Shown: positions 51,142 through 59,589, counted from the stretch's first letter. The stretch is DNA of 64,000 bases from an uncultured Pelagibacteraceae bacterium (GCA_902596205.1 CACJSY010000002.1:89280-153279); one strand, 5' to 3'. A program made the numbers and translations. The notes: a model not told the origin generated them from the sequence alone.

Positions 51142-51663
51142 ATGATAAATATTTTTTTAAATAGAGTTTTTAGGGCAATTAAAATTGATATTGAATTGTT
51201 TGAGGAAGTTGAAAAAGATAAAAAAGCAACTTTTCAAGCTGGTGCTGTGGTAGTTTTATCAAGTTTAGCTGCAGGGGTTGGTTCTATTCATTTAGGTGTA
51301 TCCAATTTTCTAATAGCTCCAGCTCTTTCATTACTAAGTTGGTATGTTTGGGCATACGTAATTTACTTTGTAGGAGTAAAACTTTTTGGCGGTACTAAAA
51401 CAAAAAGTAATCATGGAGAACTTTTAAGAACTATTGGTTTTTCAAGTGCCCCTGGATTAATCAGAGTTTTTGGAATAACTCCAGAGTTAATGACAGTTAC
51501 ATTTATTGGTTCTGCTTTTTGGATGCTTGCTTGTATGGTAGTCGCTGTTAAAGCAGCTCTAGATTATGATAGTCTATGGAAAGCTTTTGGGGTCGTTGTA
51601 GTTTCTTGGCTATTCCAAGCCTTTTTCTTATTGTTAATGCTAGTTTTATTTAAAGGGATTTAA
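51142..51663 (+). CDS. YIP1 family membrane protein
   Basis: 173 residues from the ATG at 51142 (MINIFLNRVFRAIKIDIELFEEVEKDK); a TTG at 51127 inside the upstream gene is unlikely. Four to five helices. The sequence AGAVVVLSSLAAGVGS and the FGGTKTKSNHGELLRTIGFSSAPGL segment match YIP1-type proteins. Function unknown. It ends overlapping a small minus-strand zinc-ribbon gene by four bases. Confidence 0.8.
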   Translation: MINIFLNRVFRAIKIDIELFEEVEKDKKATFQAGAVVVLSSLAAGVGSIHLGVSNFLIAPALSLLSWYVWAYVIYFVGVKLFGGTKTKSNHGELLRTIGFSSAPGLIRVFGITPELMTVTFIGSAFWMLACMVVAVKAALDYDSLWKAFGVVVVSWLFQAFFLLLMLVLFKGI

Positions 51664-51824
51664 AGAGGAAAAATTTTTTTGGCTAAATTACAACCGTTAC
51701 AAATTTTATAGCTATACATTATTAAGTTTTGTTTAACGCTTTCATCTTCTTTTCTACATTCTTCACAAATATAATCTACAGTTTCATTTTCTGCATCTAT
51801 GACAAAATGATCATCGTTTTTCAT
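51660..51824 (-). CDS. 54-residue zinc-ribbon-like protein
   Basis: The minus-strand ATG at 51824 opens MKNDDHFVIDAENETVDYIC and runs to 51660. Two CxxC pairs (CEEC at residues 20-23 and CNGC at 42-45) are 18 residues apart, the layout of a single treble-clef or zinc-ribbon domain. The sequence is compositionally sensible and fills the gap between two genes almost exactly, which argues that it is real. Family not recognised. Confidence 0.7.
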   Translation of the reverse strand: MKNDDHFVIDAENETVDYICEECRKEDESVKQNLIMYSYKICNGCNLAKKIFPL

Positions 51825-51847
51825 GAGGTTTAAGATATCATATTTTT

Positions 51848-52417
51848 ATGAAAAAAGTTTTAATAATAATTGTATTTTTAATTCATAGTAATTTAAATGC
51901 GGGTGAAAATAAAAAAGCTTATTTTGCCGGGGGTTGTTTTTGGTGCATGGAAGAGTCATTTGATCAAGTAAAAGGGGTGATTTCAACTGTTTCAGGATAC
52001 TCCGGAGGGCATTTAAAAAATCCAACTTATCAAGATGTTATTTACAAGGACACTGGTCATGTAGAGGCTATTGAAGTTGTTTATAATCCGAAAATCGTTA
52101 ATTATGAAAAACTTTTAGATATTTATTGGAAAAATATTGATCCTTTTGATTCTGCAGGGCAATTTTGTGATAAAGGAAAAAGTTACAGATCTGTAATTTT
52201 TTTTCAAACACAACCAGAAAAAGAATTTATAGAAAAATCATTCAAAAAATTAGAAAAAATATTTAATAATAAGATAGTAACTTTAGTTTGGAAATTTGAG
52301 AAATTTTATCCTGCTGAAGATTATCACCAAGATTATTACGAAAAAAACTTTATTAGATACCTTATGTATAAAAAGGGATGTAAAAGAGAAGAGACCTTGA
52401 AAAAAATATGGAATTGA
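51848..52417 (+). CDS. msrA: exported peptide-methionine (S)-S-oxide reductase
   Basis: 189 residues. A signal peptide (residues 1-18, KKVLIIIVFLIHSNLNA) precedes the MsrA domain. The catalytic Cys30 is in AGGCFWCMEE; VSGYSGG and PFDSAGQFCDKG are diagnostic, with a probable resolving Cys. Location is thus likely periplasmic, repairing envelope methionines, whereas MsrB at 5.1 kb is cytosolic. Ends overlapping the DUF4864 gene by ten bases. Confidence 0.94.
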   Translation: MKKVLIIIVFLIHSNLNAGENKKAYFAGGCFWCMEESFDQVKGVISTVSGYSGGHLKNPTYQDVIYKDTGHVEAIEVVYNPKIVNYEKLLDIYWKNIDPFDSAGQFCDKGKSYRSVIFFQTQPEKEFIEKSFKKLEKIFNNKIVTLVWKFEKFYPAEDYHQDYYEKNFIRYLMYKKGCKREETLKKIWN

Positions 52418-52863
52418 AAAAATTACTTGTAGCAATTTTTTTTGTTGGTTTTTTGAGCTCGGCAAAAGCTGAGATGATTAAACCTGCAGAGAATCTATCT
52501 GCTTATGATGTAATTAAAATTCAGTTAAACGCTCTTAAAAATAACGATGACAATGATGCAGGTATAAAACAAACATGGCTGTTTGCTCATCCGGACAACA
52601 AAAAGATGACAGGACCATACGCTCGTTTTAGAATAATGCTTTACGATGTGCATTATCGAATTCTTTTAAATCATTTTTCACATAAAATAGATTTAATTAT
52701 GAATACTGATGATAAATTCGTTTACGGCGTAAAAGTTTTGAGTGAAGAAAAAAAACAATTCTATTATTTATGGCATGTTGAAAGAGGCAATGACGAAAAC
52801 TGTAAAAATTGTTGGTTTACGTCTGGAGTCTCAATGCCAACAGATCAAGGTAATTCCATTTGA
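52408..52863 (+). CDS. exported protein, DUF4864-like
   Basis: 151 residues. The signal peptide ends SSAKA-E at about residue 21. The mature part (LSAYDVIKIQLNALKNNDDND, then FAHPDNKKMTGPYARFRIML) has the shape of DUF4864-type exported proteins, with a CKNC motif (ENCKNCWF) near the C-terminus. Function unknown; family call moderate. Coupled to msrA and to the small membrane gene behind it. Confidence 0.7.
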   Translation: MELKKLLVAIFFVGFLSSAKAEMIKPAENLSAYDVIKIQLNALKNNDDNDAGIKQTWLFAHPDNKKMTGPYARFRIMLYDVHYRILLNHFSHKIDLIMNTDDKFVYGVKVLSEEKKQFYYLWHVERGNDENCKNCWFTSGVSMPTDQGNSI

Positions 52864-53060
52864 AAAAACCTCCATTCGCAGTTAGATATTTTATTATAGG
52901 TGCAATACTAGTTTTGCCTCCTATTCTGAGCACTCACTATGGAACAATTTATTTAGGAAAACACAATGGAGTTCTTTTAGGTTTTTGTGTTGGAATAATT
53001 TGTGTTTCGTTTGCTTGTTGGAAACTTTTCATTGATGGTTGGAGGGATGACGAGGATTAA
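52860..53060 (+). CDS. small two-helix membrane protein
   Basis: 66 residues, starting at TTG 52860 inside a four-base overlap with the preceding gene. Two hydrophobic helices (about 9-27 and 37-57) are linked by a short loop, with an acidic C-terminus (GWRDDED). The stop overlaps the photolyase-like ATG by one base. Family not recognised. Confidence 0.6.
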   Translation: MKKPPFAVRYFIIGAILVLPPILSTHYGTIYLGKHNGVLLGFCVGIICVSFACWKLFIDGWRDDED

Positions 53061-54196
53061 TGAAATTCGAAATCTCAAGAAAAGGAGCTTTAAAACAGCT
53101 CGATGCTTTTATAAATAGTGATTTAGCAAGTTATAGTTTCAAAAGAAATTTTGATTTAGGGCCAACAGACAAATCAAATGTATCTTGCTTATCACCTTAC
53201 ATCTCCCACAGATTAATTACTGAATATGAAGTTGCTAAAACTGTTTTATCAAAGTTTCCTTATCAAAAAGTTGAAAAATACATTCAAGAAATATTTTGGA
53301 GAGTTTATTGGAAAGGATGGTTAGAACTTAGACCACAAGTTTGGACTGACTTTATAGAAGATTTAAAAGGTCTTAAGGAAGATGATAATTATAAAAAAGC
53401 AATCAATGGCGAAACTCAAATTGAATGTTTTAATGATTGGGTAAAAGAGCTTAAAGAAAATAATTATTTACATAATCATACAAGAATGTGGTTTGCTAGC
53501 ATTTGGATATTTACTTTAAATTTACCTTGGCAAAAAGGTGCGGAGTTTTTTATGAAATATTTATTTGATGGTGATGCTGCTTCTAACACATTGAGTTGGA
53601 GATGGGTAGCTGGACTTCAAACTAAAGGAAAGCACTACGTTGCTCAATCATGGAACATAAGTAAGTTTACTAATAATAAATATAAGAATGTTAAACTAAA
53701 TGAGAACGCTTTACCTGTAACAGATAAAAGAGAATATAAATTAAACCCACTTGATTTTATTACAGAAGATAATTCAAATGAAAATTTATTAGTTTTCGAG
53801 AACGAATTAAATTTAGAAAATAAAGATTTAAAAAAATATAAAAATATTTACTTAGTTTTACTAAGTAATGATACTCGAAAGCTAAAGCTTGAACAAAAGG
53901 TCCTAGACTATAAGTCAGAAATAATTAATGATCAAAAAAAAAGATTTGAAGAATTACAAATCATAGATGAGGTAAAATTTCAAACTCTTGTAGCTGAAAT
54001 TAACTCTTTTGATGTAGTTCACCCATGTATAGGAGAAAATTTTTCTTTTTTAAATACTATTCGAAAAAAGCGAAATTTAAAATTAAACTTTGTTTTGAGT
54101 GAGGAAGATAAATTTTCTTGGCAATTTTCAAATAAAGGATTTTTTAATTTTAAAAATAACATTCCTAAAATTTTGACAAGTTTTAAATTACAATAA
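53060..54196 (+). CDS. photolyase/cryptochrome-like protein with FAD domain first
   Basis: 378 residues. The N-terminal 210 residues match the helical FAD-binding domain of DNA photolyases: SYSFKRNFDLGP, VSCLSPYISHRLITEYEV, IFWRVYWKGWLE, HNHTRMWFASIWIFTLNL and the GDAASNTLSWRWVAGLQTKGKHYVA stretch. The usual N-terminal alpha/beta antenna domain is missing. Instead about 140 residues follow at the C-terminus (from NLLVFENELN; KNIYLVLLSNDTRK, VVHPCIGENFS), possibly an alpha/beta domain. Flavin binding is likely; DNA repair versus light sensing is open. It converges on the DUF2256 gene. Confidence 0.85.
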   Translation: MKFEISRKGALKQLDAFINSDLASYSFKRNFDLGPTDKSNVSCLSPYISHRLITEYEVAKTVLSKFPYQKVEKYIQEIFWRVYWKGWLELRPQVWTDFIEDLKGLKEDDNYKKAINGETQIECFNDWVKELKENNYLHNHTRMWFASIWIFTLNLPWQKGAEFFMKYLFDGDAASNTLSWRWVAGLQTKGKHYVAQSWNISKFTNNKYKNVKLNENALPVTDKREYKLNPLDFITEDNSNENLLVFENELNLENKDLKKYKNIYLVLLSNDTRKLKLEQKVLDYKSEIINDQKKRFEELQIIDEVKFQTLVAEINSFDVVHPCIGENFSFLNTIRKKRNLKLNFVLSEEDKFSWQFSNKGFFNFKNNIPKILTSFKLQ

Positions 54197-54197
54197 T

Positions 54198-54323
54198 CTA
54201 TTTTGAAGAACATTTTTTCGAACAATATTTTACTCTATCCCAATTTAGTCTCCATTTTTTTCTCCATGCAAAAGGTTTATTACAAACTGGGCAAGTTTTT
54301 TTAGGTAAATTAGTTTTTTTCAT
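54198..54323 (-). CDS. DUF2256 small cysteine protein
   Basis: 41 residues. MKKTNLPKKTCPVCNKPFAW then a Trp/Arg-rich stretch (WRLNWDRVKYC) and a terminal CSKKC. The CPVC and CSKKC pairs form a small zinc ribbon typical of DUF2256, which is habitually found beside cryptochrome/photolyase genes, as here. It overlaps the upstream DCC gene by 14 bases, so it is the last gene of a phr-DCC-DUF2256 operon. Confidence 0.88.
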   Translation of the reverse strand: MKKTNLPKKTCPVCNKPFAWRKKWRLNWDRVKYCSKKCSSK

Positions 54324-54669
54324 TATTAAGCAGATGTTTATTTTTTAGAAATAGAAAATAAGCTGCAATCTCATAGAAAATATTTAATATGAAAAATAGA
54401 GGCTTAATTTTAAATATTTTATATAAAAAATTATACTTAGGAACATTTTTCCAAATTATTAAAAAAGACTCTGCTCCATCAATTACTTTACCGTCTTGTA
54501 TAACATGCATTCTTCTTAAAAGTTCTTTATATGATTTTGAGGTAACTCTCTGAGCTTCTTCATTATTAGTTACATCTATCCATTCTACACTGTTATCACT
54601 ATGTTTTTTGTAGTGATTAATTTCGGCTCTACAAATGTTACATGAATTGTTAAAAAAAACTTTAACCAT
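54310..54669 (-). CDS. DCC family thiol-disulfide oxidoreductase (DUF393)
   Basis: 119 residues. The motif FFNNSCNICRAEINHYKKH has the CxxC (Cys10, Cys13) of the DCC family, and DGAESFLIIWKNVPKY with a C-terminal hydrophobic helix is typical of DUF393. Thiol redox activity is a family inference. It overlaps the photolyase gene by eight bases. Confidence 0.86.
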   Translation of the reverse strand: MVKVFFNNSCNICRAEINHYKKHSDNSVEWIDVTNNEEAQRVTSKSYKELLRRMHVIQDGKVIDGAESFLIIWKNVPKYNFLYKIFKIKPLFFILNIFYEIAAYFLFLKNKHLLNNEKN

Positions 54670-56143
54670 TTGTATTTTCTTTAATAAAATTATTTGCGGC
54701 TTTGAAAATTCTTGTTTTTCTCTCTTTATTCATTTTTTCAGAGACTCTAACCATCATTGCAAGACGCGGATTTTTTAAAAAGAATTTCTTATGTCTATCT
54801 ATAAATTTCCAATATAATCCGTCCATTACATCACACCAAGGACCTTTTTTAAAATGCATCATTTTAAGAAAATAACTAGATCCACAGATATAAGGTTTAG
54901 TTGCAAATATCCCGCCGTCACTAAATAATCCCATTCCATAAACGTTTGGCGCCATTACCCAGTCAGATGAATCTACGAACATTTCCATAAACCATTTGTA
55001 AACTTGTTTAGGATTTATCTCACAAAGATTCATTATGTTTGCCAATATCATTAGCCTTTCAATATGATGTGACCAGCCGTAGTTTTTAGCGTTAGTGATT
55101 GCATGGTCTAACGGATCTAAACCAGTATTTCCGTCATACCAAGATTTTTTCATTTTTCTTTTATGATTAAAAAAATTAGTGTTATCTAATCGTTGATCAT
55201 AGTTTTGGTAAATTCCTCTCATAAATTCTCTCCAACCTATAATCTGTCTGATATAACCTTCTAAGGAATTCATAGGCACTTTATTTTCAATCTTTCTTAA
55301 CTTCTCTATTATCTCTTCTGGGGTTATTAAACCTAAGTTTATAAGTGGACTTAGCGCGCTATGAAAAACAGTATTCGATTTATCTGTTACTGCATCCTCA
55401 TAATCCCCAAAAAGCTTTATTCTCTCTTTCAAAAACTCATCAAGCCATTTACTTGCGTCTTTTCGTGTTGTTGGAAACCAAAATTTATCAGTATTCCCTG
55501 GATGTTCTTTAAAATTGAAATTTATAAATTTTTTTAGAGTAATAGTTTCCTTTGTCTCTTTTACTTTAGATATTGCAGGAACTTTAATAGTATTAGGAAG
55601 TTTTTTTCTATTTTCTTCATCGAAACTCCATTTATTCCCTTTTGGAGTTCCATTCTTATTCATCAATAAATTCATTTTTGTTCTTACAATTTTATAAAAA
55701 TTTGCCATGAAAGGCCGTTTATTTTTAGAAAGGTAATCTTTAAACTCCTGTCTCTCCATTAAAAACATTGGAGATTTAACTTGGTTTATCTTAAGTGAAT
55801 TTTTTTTTCCTAAATTCAGTATTCTTTTTTCAAAAAATTTATCCTCAATTTCAAAAAAGGTAATTTCTCTTATCTTTTTTTCTTTAATAGTCTTTTCTAA
55901 TTTTTTTTCGTAGGATAATTTAAAATCTTTATTAACATCTTTATAAATTACATTAAAGTTTTTTGATTTTAGTTCATCTTTGAAAGATCTCATTGAGGAT
56001 AAAAAAAGAAGAATTTTTAATTTATGATGCTTTTCAAAAGTACATAAACCATAGTCCTCTGCCATAAAAAAAATGTGGTCTTTATAATCAGATAGATATT
56101 TTGGGTTAAATAATTGATTTCCTAAAATAATAAAAAGCTTCAT
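54662..56143 (-). CDS. cryptochrome/photolyase of the PhrB type
   Basis: 493 residues. An N-terminal alpha/beta domain (LFIILGNQLFNPKYL, FMAEDYGLCTFEKHH) is followed by a large helical FAD domain, with GWREFMRGIY, WSHHIERLMILANIMNLC and MAPNVYGMGLFSDGG. These suit the bacterial iron-sulfur photolyase/cryptochrome branch (PhrB-like). Cysteines in YICGSSYF and GPWCDVMDG, plus NLC, could include cluster ligands, though I cannot confirm the fourth. Likely a light-driven (6-4) photoproduct repair enzyme; heads the minus-strand operon with DCC and DUF2256 genes. Confidence 0.88.
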   Translation of the reverse strand: MKLFIILGNQLFNPKYLSDYKDHIFFMAEDYGLCTFEKHHKLKILLFLSSMRSFKDELKSKNFNVIYKDVNKDFKLSYEKKLEKTIKEKKIREITFFEIEDKFFEKRILNLGKKNSLKINQVKSPMFLMERQEFKDYLSKNKRPFMANFYKIVRTKMNLLMNKNGTPKGNKWSFDEENRKKLPNTIKVPAISKVKETKETITLKKFINFNFKEHPGNTDKFWFPTTRKDASKWLDEFLKERIKLFGDYEDAVTDKSNTVFHSALSPLINLGLITPEEIIEKLRKIENKVPMNSLEGYIRQIIGWREFMRGIYQNYDQRLDNTNFFNHKRKMKKSWYDGNTGLDPLDHAITNAKNYGWSHHIERLMILANIMNLCEINPKQVYKWFMEMFVDSSDWVMAPNVYGMGLFSDGGIFATKPYICGSSYFLKMMHFKKGPWCDVMDGLYWKFIDRHKKFFLKNPRLAMMVRVSEKMNKERKTRIFKAANNFIKENTNG

Positions 56144-56227
56144 AAGTATTAAAATACATATTTTATTTGTATATTACACGCGTCATTATTTGCATGTAAA
56201 TAACCTTTAATAATGTTATTTTTAATT

Positions 56228-56938
56228 ATGAAAAAAGTAATTTTAGGAGCAACTGGATCAATTGGCACATCTTTAGCAAAAAAATTAGTAGAAGGTGGCG
56301 AGGAAGTGCACTTAGTTGGTAGGGATGAGGCTAGTGTGTCAGCACTAGCTAATGATTTAAACTCAACATTTACTGTCTGTGATGTTCTTGAGGAAAATTT
56401 TTCTGAAAAAATTTTAACTGACTTAAAAGAAGAACCAATAAATGGGTTGGCTTTTTGTATTGGCTCAATAGATTTAAAACCTTTAAAACTAACAAAAAAA
56501 AGTGATTTCATGCAATCATTTAATTTAAATCTTATTTCTGCAACAGAAATAATAAAGTCACTTGCAGATAATCTAAAAAAGAATAAAGGCTCAATCGTTT
56601 TATTTTCAACAGTAGCTGTAAAACAAGGCTTTCCAAATCATGCGATTGTATCATCAGCGAAAGGTGCCATTGAAGGTCTTACTTTAGCTTTAGCGGCTGA
56701 GTTTGCACCAAATGTAAGAGTTAATTGTATTGCACCAAGTCTGACGAACTCTAAAATTTCAAATTTTTTACTCAAAAATGAAAAAGTTGCCGAGGGTATT
56801 GCTAAAATGCATCCTATGAAAAGAATAGGTGAAGGTGATGATTCCGCATCAGTTGCTAAATTTCTGCTCACAGATGAAAGTTCATGGATAACAGGTCAAA
56901 TATTAGGTGTAGATGGAGGAAGATCATCTGTCGCATAA
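56228..56938 (+). CDS. short-chain dehydrogenase/reductase
   Basis: 236 residues from the ATG at 56228 (MKKVILGATGSIGTSLAKKL); an ATG five codons upstream gives an unlikely hydrophobic prefix. TGSIGTSLA is the NAD(P) loop (the usual TGxxxGxG is reduced), with Ser in LFSTVAVKQG and Lys in SSAKGAIEG; Tyr of the classical YxxxK is replaced, since the segment reads IVSSAKG. The substitution makes catalysis uncertain. SDRs of this type are common beside photolyase clusters. The final WITGQILGVDGG is conserved. Confidence 0.83.
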   Translation: MKKVILGATGSIGTSLAKKLVEGGEEVHLVGRDEASVSALANDLNSTFTVCDVLEENFSEKILTDLKEEPINGLAFCIGSIDLKPLKLTKKSDFMQSFNLNLISATEIIKSLADNLKKNKGSIVLFSTVAVKQGFPNHAIVSSAKGAIEGLTLALAAEFAPNVRVNCIAPSLTNSKISNFLLKNEKVAEGIAKMHPMKRIGEGDDSASVAKFLLTDESSWITGQILGVDGGRSSVA

Positions 56939-56969
56939 CAATTTTTGATTAGATTGTTAAATAAAAGCT

Positions 56970-57458
56970 ATGAAAAAATTATTTATAATACTTACTTCTC
57001 TTATAATAAGCTCAAGCCTAATGGCAGCAGGAAGCGATAGTAGTAGCAGCTCTTCTAGCAAAACATCTTTATACGAAGATGCTGTTAAGTTAGTAAAAAG
57101 AGCAGGTAAGTTCGAAAAGAAAGAAAAAACTGAAAAAGCCAAAAAACTTTACACTGAAGCTTTTAATAAATTAGAAAAAGCACATAAATCAGATAAAAAA
57201 AATCCAGATATACTTAATTACATGGGATTTACTTCTAGAAAAGTTGGGAATTTTGATCAAGCTGAGAAATTTTATTTAAAAGGTTTGAGTATTAAACCAA
57301 ATCATAACGGAATAAATGAATATCTTGGTGAGCTTTACGTTCAAACTAATAGAATAGACAAAGCTAACGAAAGGCTGGAAGTACTAAAAAATTGTAATTG
57401 TAAAGAGTATGGAGAACTTGAGTTGATTATAAAAACTCGAGGAACAAAAATATATTAA
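56970..57458 (+). CDS. exported TPR-repeat protein
   Basis: 162 residues. Signal peptide (residues 1-19, cleavage near SLMAA) leads into a Ser-rich linker, then TPR units: KAKKLYTEAFNKLEKAHKSD, PDILNYMGFTSRKVGNFDQA, and AEKFYLKGLSIKPNHNGINE with EYLGELYVQTNRIDKANERL. A C-terminal NCNCKEY has two close cysteines. Probably a periplasmic scaffold; partner unknown. Converges on the DUF2237 gene. Confidence 0.84.
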   Translation: MKKLFIILTSLIISSSLMAAGSDSSSSSSSKTSLYEDAVKLVKRAGKFEKKEKTEKAKKLYTEAFNKLEKAHKSDKKNPDILNYMGFTSRKVGNFDQAEKFYLKGLSIKPNHNGINEYLGELYVQTNRIDKANERLEVLKNCNCKEYGELELIIKTRGTKIY

Positions 57459-57832
57459 GATAAGTCAACAGCAAATTTTTTTAATTTTTCGATAGGTATT
57501 AGCTCTAAAGTCTTAATGTTAGTTTTTTTTAAAAAAATAGAACATGCTGCATCCTCCTCTATAGCTCTTGCATACCAAGAAGCACAAATGCACCAACAAT
57601 CTCCATCTTTTAAACCTGGAAAACCAAACTCTGGATGTGGTGTAATTAAATCATTTCCTACTTTTTTTGACCAAAGTAAGAATTTATCTGTTACTTTTGC
57701 ACAAACAGTATGAACACCTCTATCATTTTTATCCGTGTTGCAGCACCCATCTCTAAACCAACCAGTAACAGGATCGTTAGAACACGATTCTAAAGGTTCA
57801 CCGAAAACATTTTTTTGAATTTTATCACTCAT
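57455..57832 (-). CDS. DUF2237 family protein
   Basis: 125 residues. NVFGEPLESCSNDPVTGWFRDGCC near the start, HTVCAKVTDKFL, and GDCWCICASWYARAIEEDAA identify DUF2237, a Cys-rich conserved family whose function is unknown. Six or more cysteines would allow metal binding. It overlaps the dioxygenase gene by four bases. Confidence 0.9.
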   Translation of the reverse strand: MSDKIQKNVFGEPLESCSNDPVTGWFRDGCCNTDKNDRGVHTVCAKVTDKFLLWSKKVGNDLITPHPEFGFPGLKDGDCWCICASWYARAIEEDAACSIFLKKTNIKTLELIPIEKLKKFAVDLS

Positions 57833-58437
57833 CGCGAAAAAACATTTGCCACTTTATCATCTATCTCTAAATTAAATGAAAAGGATCTTCTTTCACCATT
57901 TGATCTAAATGAATAAGCCGTATGCATAAGATAATTAGGAAAAAGAATAACATCCCCAACTTTTGGTTGATGATTATAGATACTTTCACTTAAAAACATC
58001 TTATTTCCACTGATAAAATCAATAGTTCCATCAGTTTTTGCTTTTTTATTATTTTTTGAAACAAATTTTGGAACTTTTAAATATCCTACCCCAGATATAT
58101 GTCCATCATGATAATGAACAGGGTTATACTCATTATTAAATTGCCTTACTACCCAAAAATTTTTTATTGAAACTTTTTTTATTTTTTTTCCAAGAGTTTG
58201 GTAAATATAATTTTTAACTTCTCTTGAAATAACTTTTTCTAAATATCTTTTTAAAAATTTTTTTGGAAGTTGAAATTCTTGCTTAACCTGACCTACCAAT
58301 TTTTTTGAATAATCAAGTTTTTTTAGCAATTTTTTCTTATTTGAAATTTGATCAACTTCTTTATTAATAATATCAATCAATTTACTTGAAAATTTTAATT
58401 TAGCTATTTTTGGACCAAAAGGACTAATTACTCTCAT
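57829..58437 (-). CDS. putative 2-oxoglutarate/Fe(II) oxygenase
   Basis: 202 residues. The jelly-roll ligands appear as VHYHDGHISGVGYLKVP and, later, VILFPNYLMHTAYSFRSNGERRSFSFNL, in which His is a metal ligand and an Arg would bind 2-oxoglutarate. This spacing matches TIGR02466-type enzymes. A long lysine-rich N-terminal region precedes. Substrate unknown. Confidence 0.82.
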   Translation of the reverse strand: MRVISPFGPKIAKLKFSSKLIDIINKEVDQISNKKKLLKKLDYSKKLVGQVKQEFQLPKKFLKRYLEKVISREVKNYIYQTLGKKIKKVSIKNFWVVRQFNNEYNPVHYHDGHISGVGYLKVPKFVSKNNKKAKTDGTIDFISGNKMFLSESIYNHQPKVGDVILFPNYLMHTAYSFRSNGERRSFSFNLEIDDKVANVFSR

Positions 58438-58439
58438 TG

Positions 58440-58907
58440 TTATAATTTAGTTGGATTTGGTTGTCCTTTATAAACTTTTTCAGGATCAAACTTTTTTTCT
58501 TTTTCTTTAAATTCTAACTTTATATTTTCAGTATCTTTAATTGGTCCTAAAGGTATTGATCTATAAAAACATGATTTATAACCAACGTGACAGCTAGCAC
58601 CATTACCGATATCAACTGACATCCATAAAGCATCTTGATCATCATCTATTCTTAAGTCTATAACTTTCTGCACAAAACCGCTTGTTTTCCCTTTGTGCCA
58701 TATATCTTTCCTAGACCTACTCCAATAATGAGCTTCTTTAGTTTCAATTGTTTTTTTTAATGCTTCTTCATTCATATAGCCGTGCATTAATAAATCTCCT
58801 GAGCTACTATCAGACGTAGTAACAGGTATAAGTCCCTCTTTATCAAATTTAGGAGATAAAAGTTTTCCTTCCTCTACCTCAAATACGCTTTCTCTCTTTT
58901 TAAACAT
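58440..58907 (-). CDS. hisI: phosphoribosyl-AMP cyclohydrolase
   Basis: Histidine-pathway enzyme that opens the adenine ring of PR-AMP. The 155-residue form from the ATG at 58907 (MFKKRESVFEVEEGKL) is chosen; a further in-frame ATG at 58949 adds 14 hydrophobic residues. Catalytic/metal cysteines lie in NGASCHVGYKSCFYRS, and the HKGKTSGFVQKV segment is diagnostic. It is a stand-alone hisI without a hisE fusion. Divergent from folE. Confidence 0.92.
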   Translation of the reverse strand: MFKKRESVFEVEEGKLLSPKFDKEGLIPVTTSDSSSGDLLMHGYMNEEALKKTIETKEAHYWSRSRKDIWHKGKTSGFVQKVIDLRIDDDQDALWMSVDIGNGASCHVGYKSCFYRSIPLGPIKDTENIKLEFKEKEKKFDPEKVYKGQPNPTKL

Positions 58908-58980
58908 GTCTGTAAAATAATGAAAAAAAGACAAAATAGCAATTTGCATTAATTAAATATGTCCTATAGAACTTGAGACA

Positions 58981-59589
58981 ATGAAATTAGTAAAAGACAT
59001 TGATAAAAGTTCTTCAAAAAAGCCTGAAGTTTCTGACAAACAGGCTGAGGAGGCCTTTAGAACAATACTGAAATGGATTGGTGAAAATCCAAATAGAGAG
59101 GGGCTTATTGAGACTCCAAAGAGAGTAATTAAAGCATTTAAAGAGTATTTTAAAGGTTATCATCAAGATGCGCATGCTGATTTATCTAAAACATTTGGTG
59201 ATGTCGAAGGATACGATGATATGGTGGTTGAAAAGAATATTACACTCGAAAGTCACTGTGAGCATCATATGGCTCCAATCATAGGAGTTGCGCATGTCGC
59301 CTATATTCCTAATAAAAAAGTAGTAGGTTTGAGTAAGTTAGCAAGAACTGTTGAGATTTTCTCAAAAAGACTACAAACTCAGGAAAGACTAACAATGCAA
59401 ATTGCAAAAACACTTATGAAATCATTAGACGCTAAAGGAGTAGCAGTTACAATTGATGCAGCTCACCAATGCATGACGATGAGAGGCGTTAAAAAAGAAA
59501 AAGCAACAACAGTTACTAACTATTTTTTAGGTACTTTTAGAGAAGACTTAAGTATTCAAAATAGATATTTAAGATATATTAAAAAGTAA
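58981..59589 (+). CDS. folE: GTP cyclohydrolase I
   Basis: 202 residues. First step of tetrahydrofolate synthesis, from GTP to dihydroneopterin triphosphate. Zinc ligands Cys and His are in ESHCEHHMAPIIG, and the second Cys in AAHQCMTMRGV. VVGLSKLARTVEIFSKRLQTQERL is the core signature. Folate supply also feeds the gcv system upstream. The stop abuts the acuI ATG. Confidence 0.96.
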   Translation: MKLVKDIDKSSSKKPEVSDKQAEEAFRTILKWIGENPNREGLIETPKRVIKAFKEYFKGYHQDAHADLSKTFGDVEGYDDMVVEKNITLESHCEHHMAPIIGVAHVAYIPNKKVVGLSKLARTVEIFSKRLQTQERLTMQIAKTLMKSLDAKGVAVTIDAAHQCMTMRGVKKEKATTVTNYFLGTFREDLSIQNRYLRYIKK

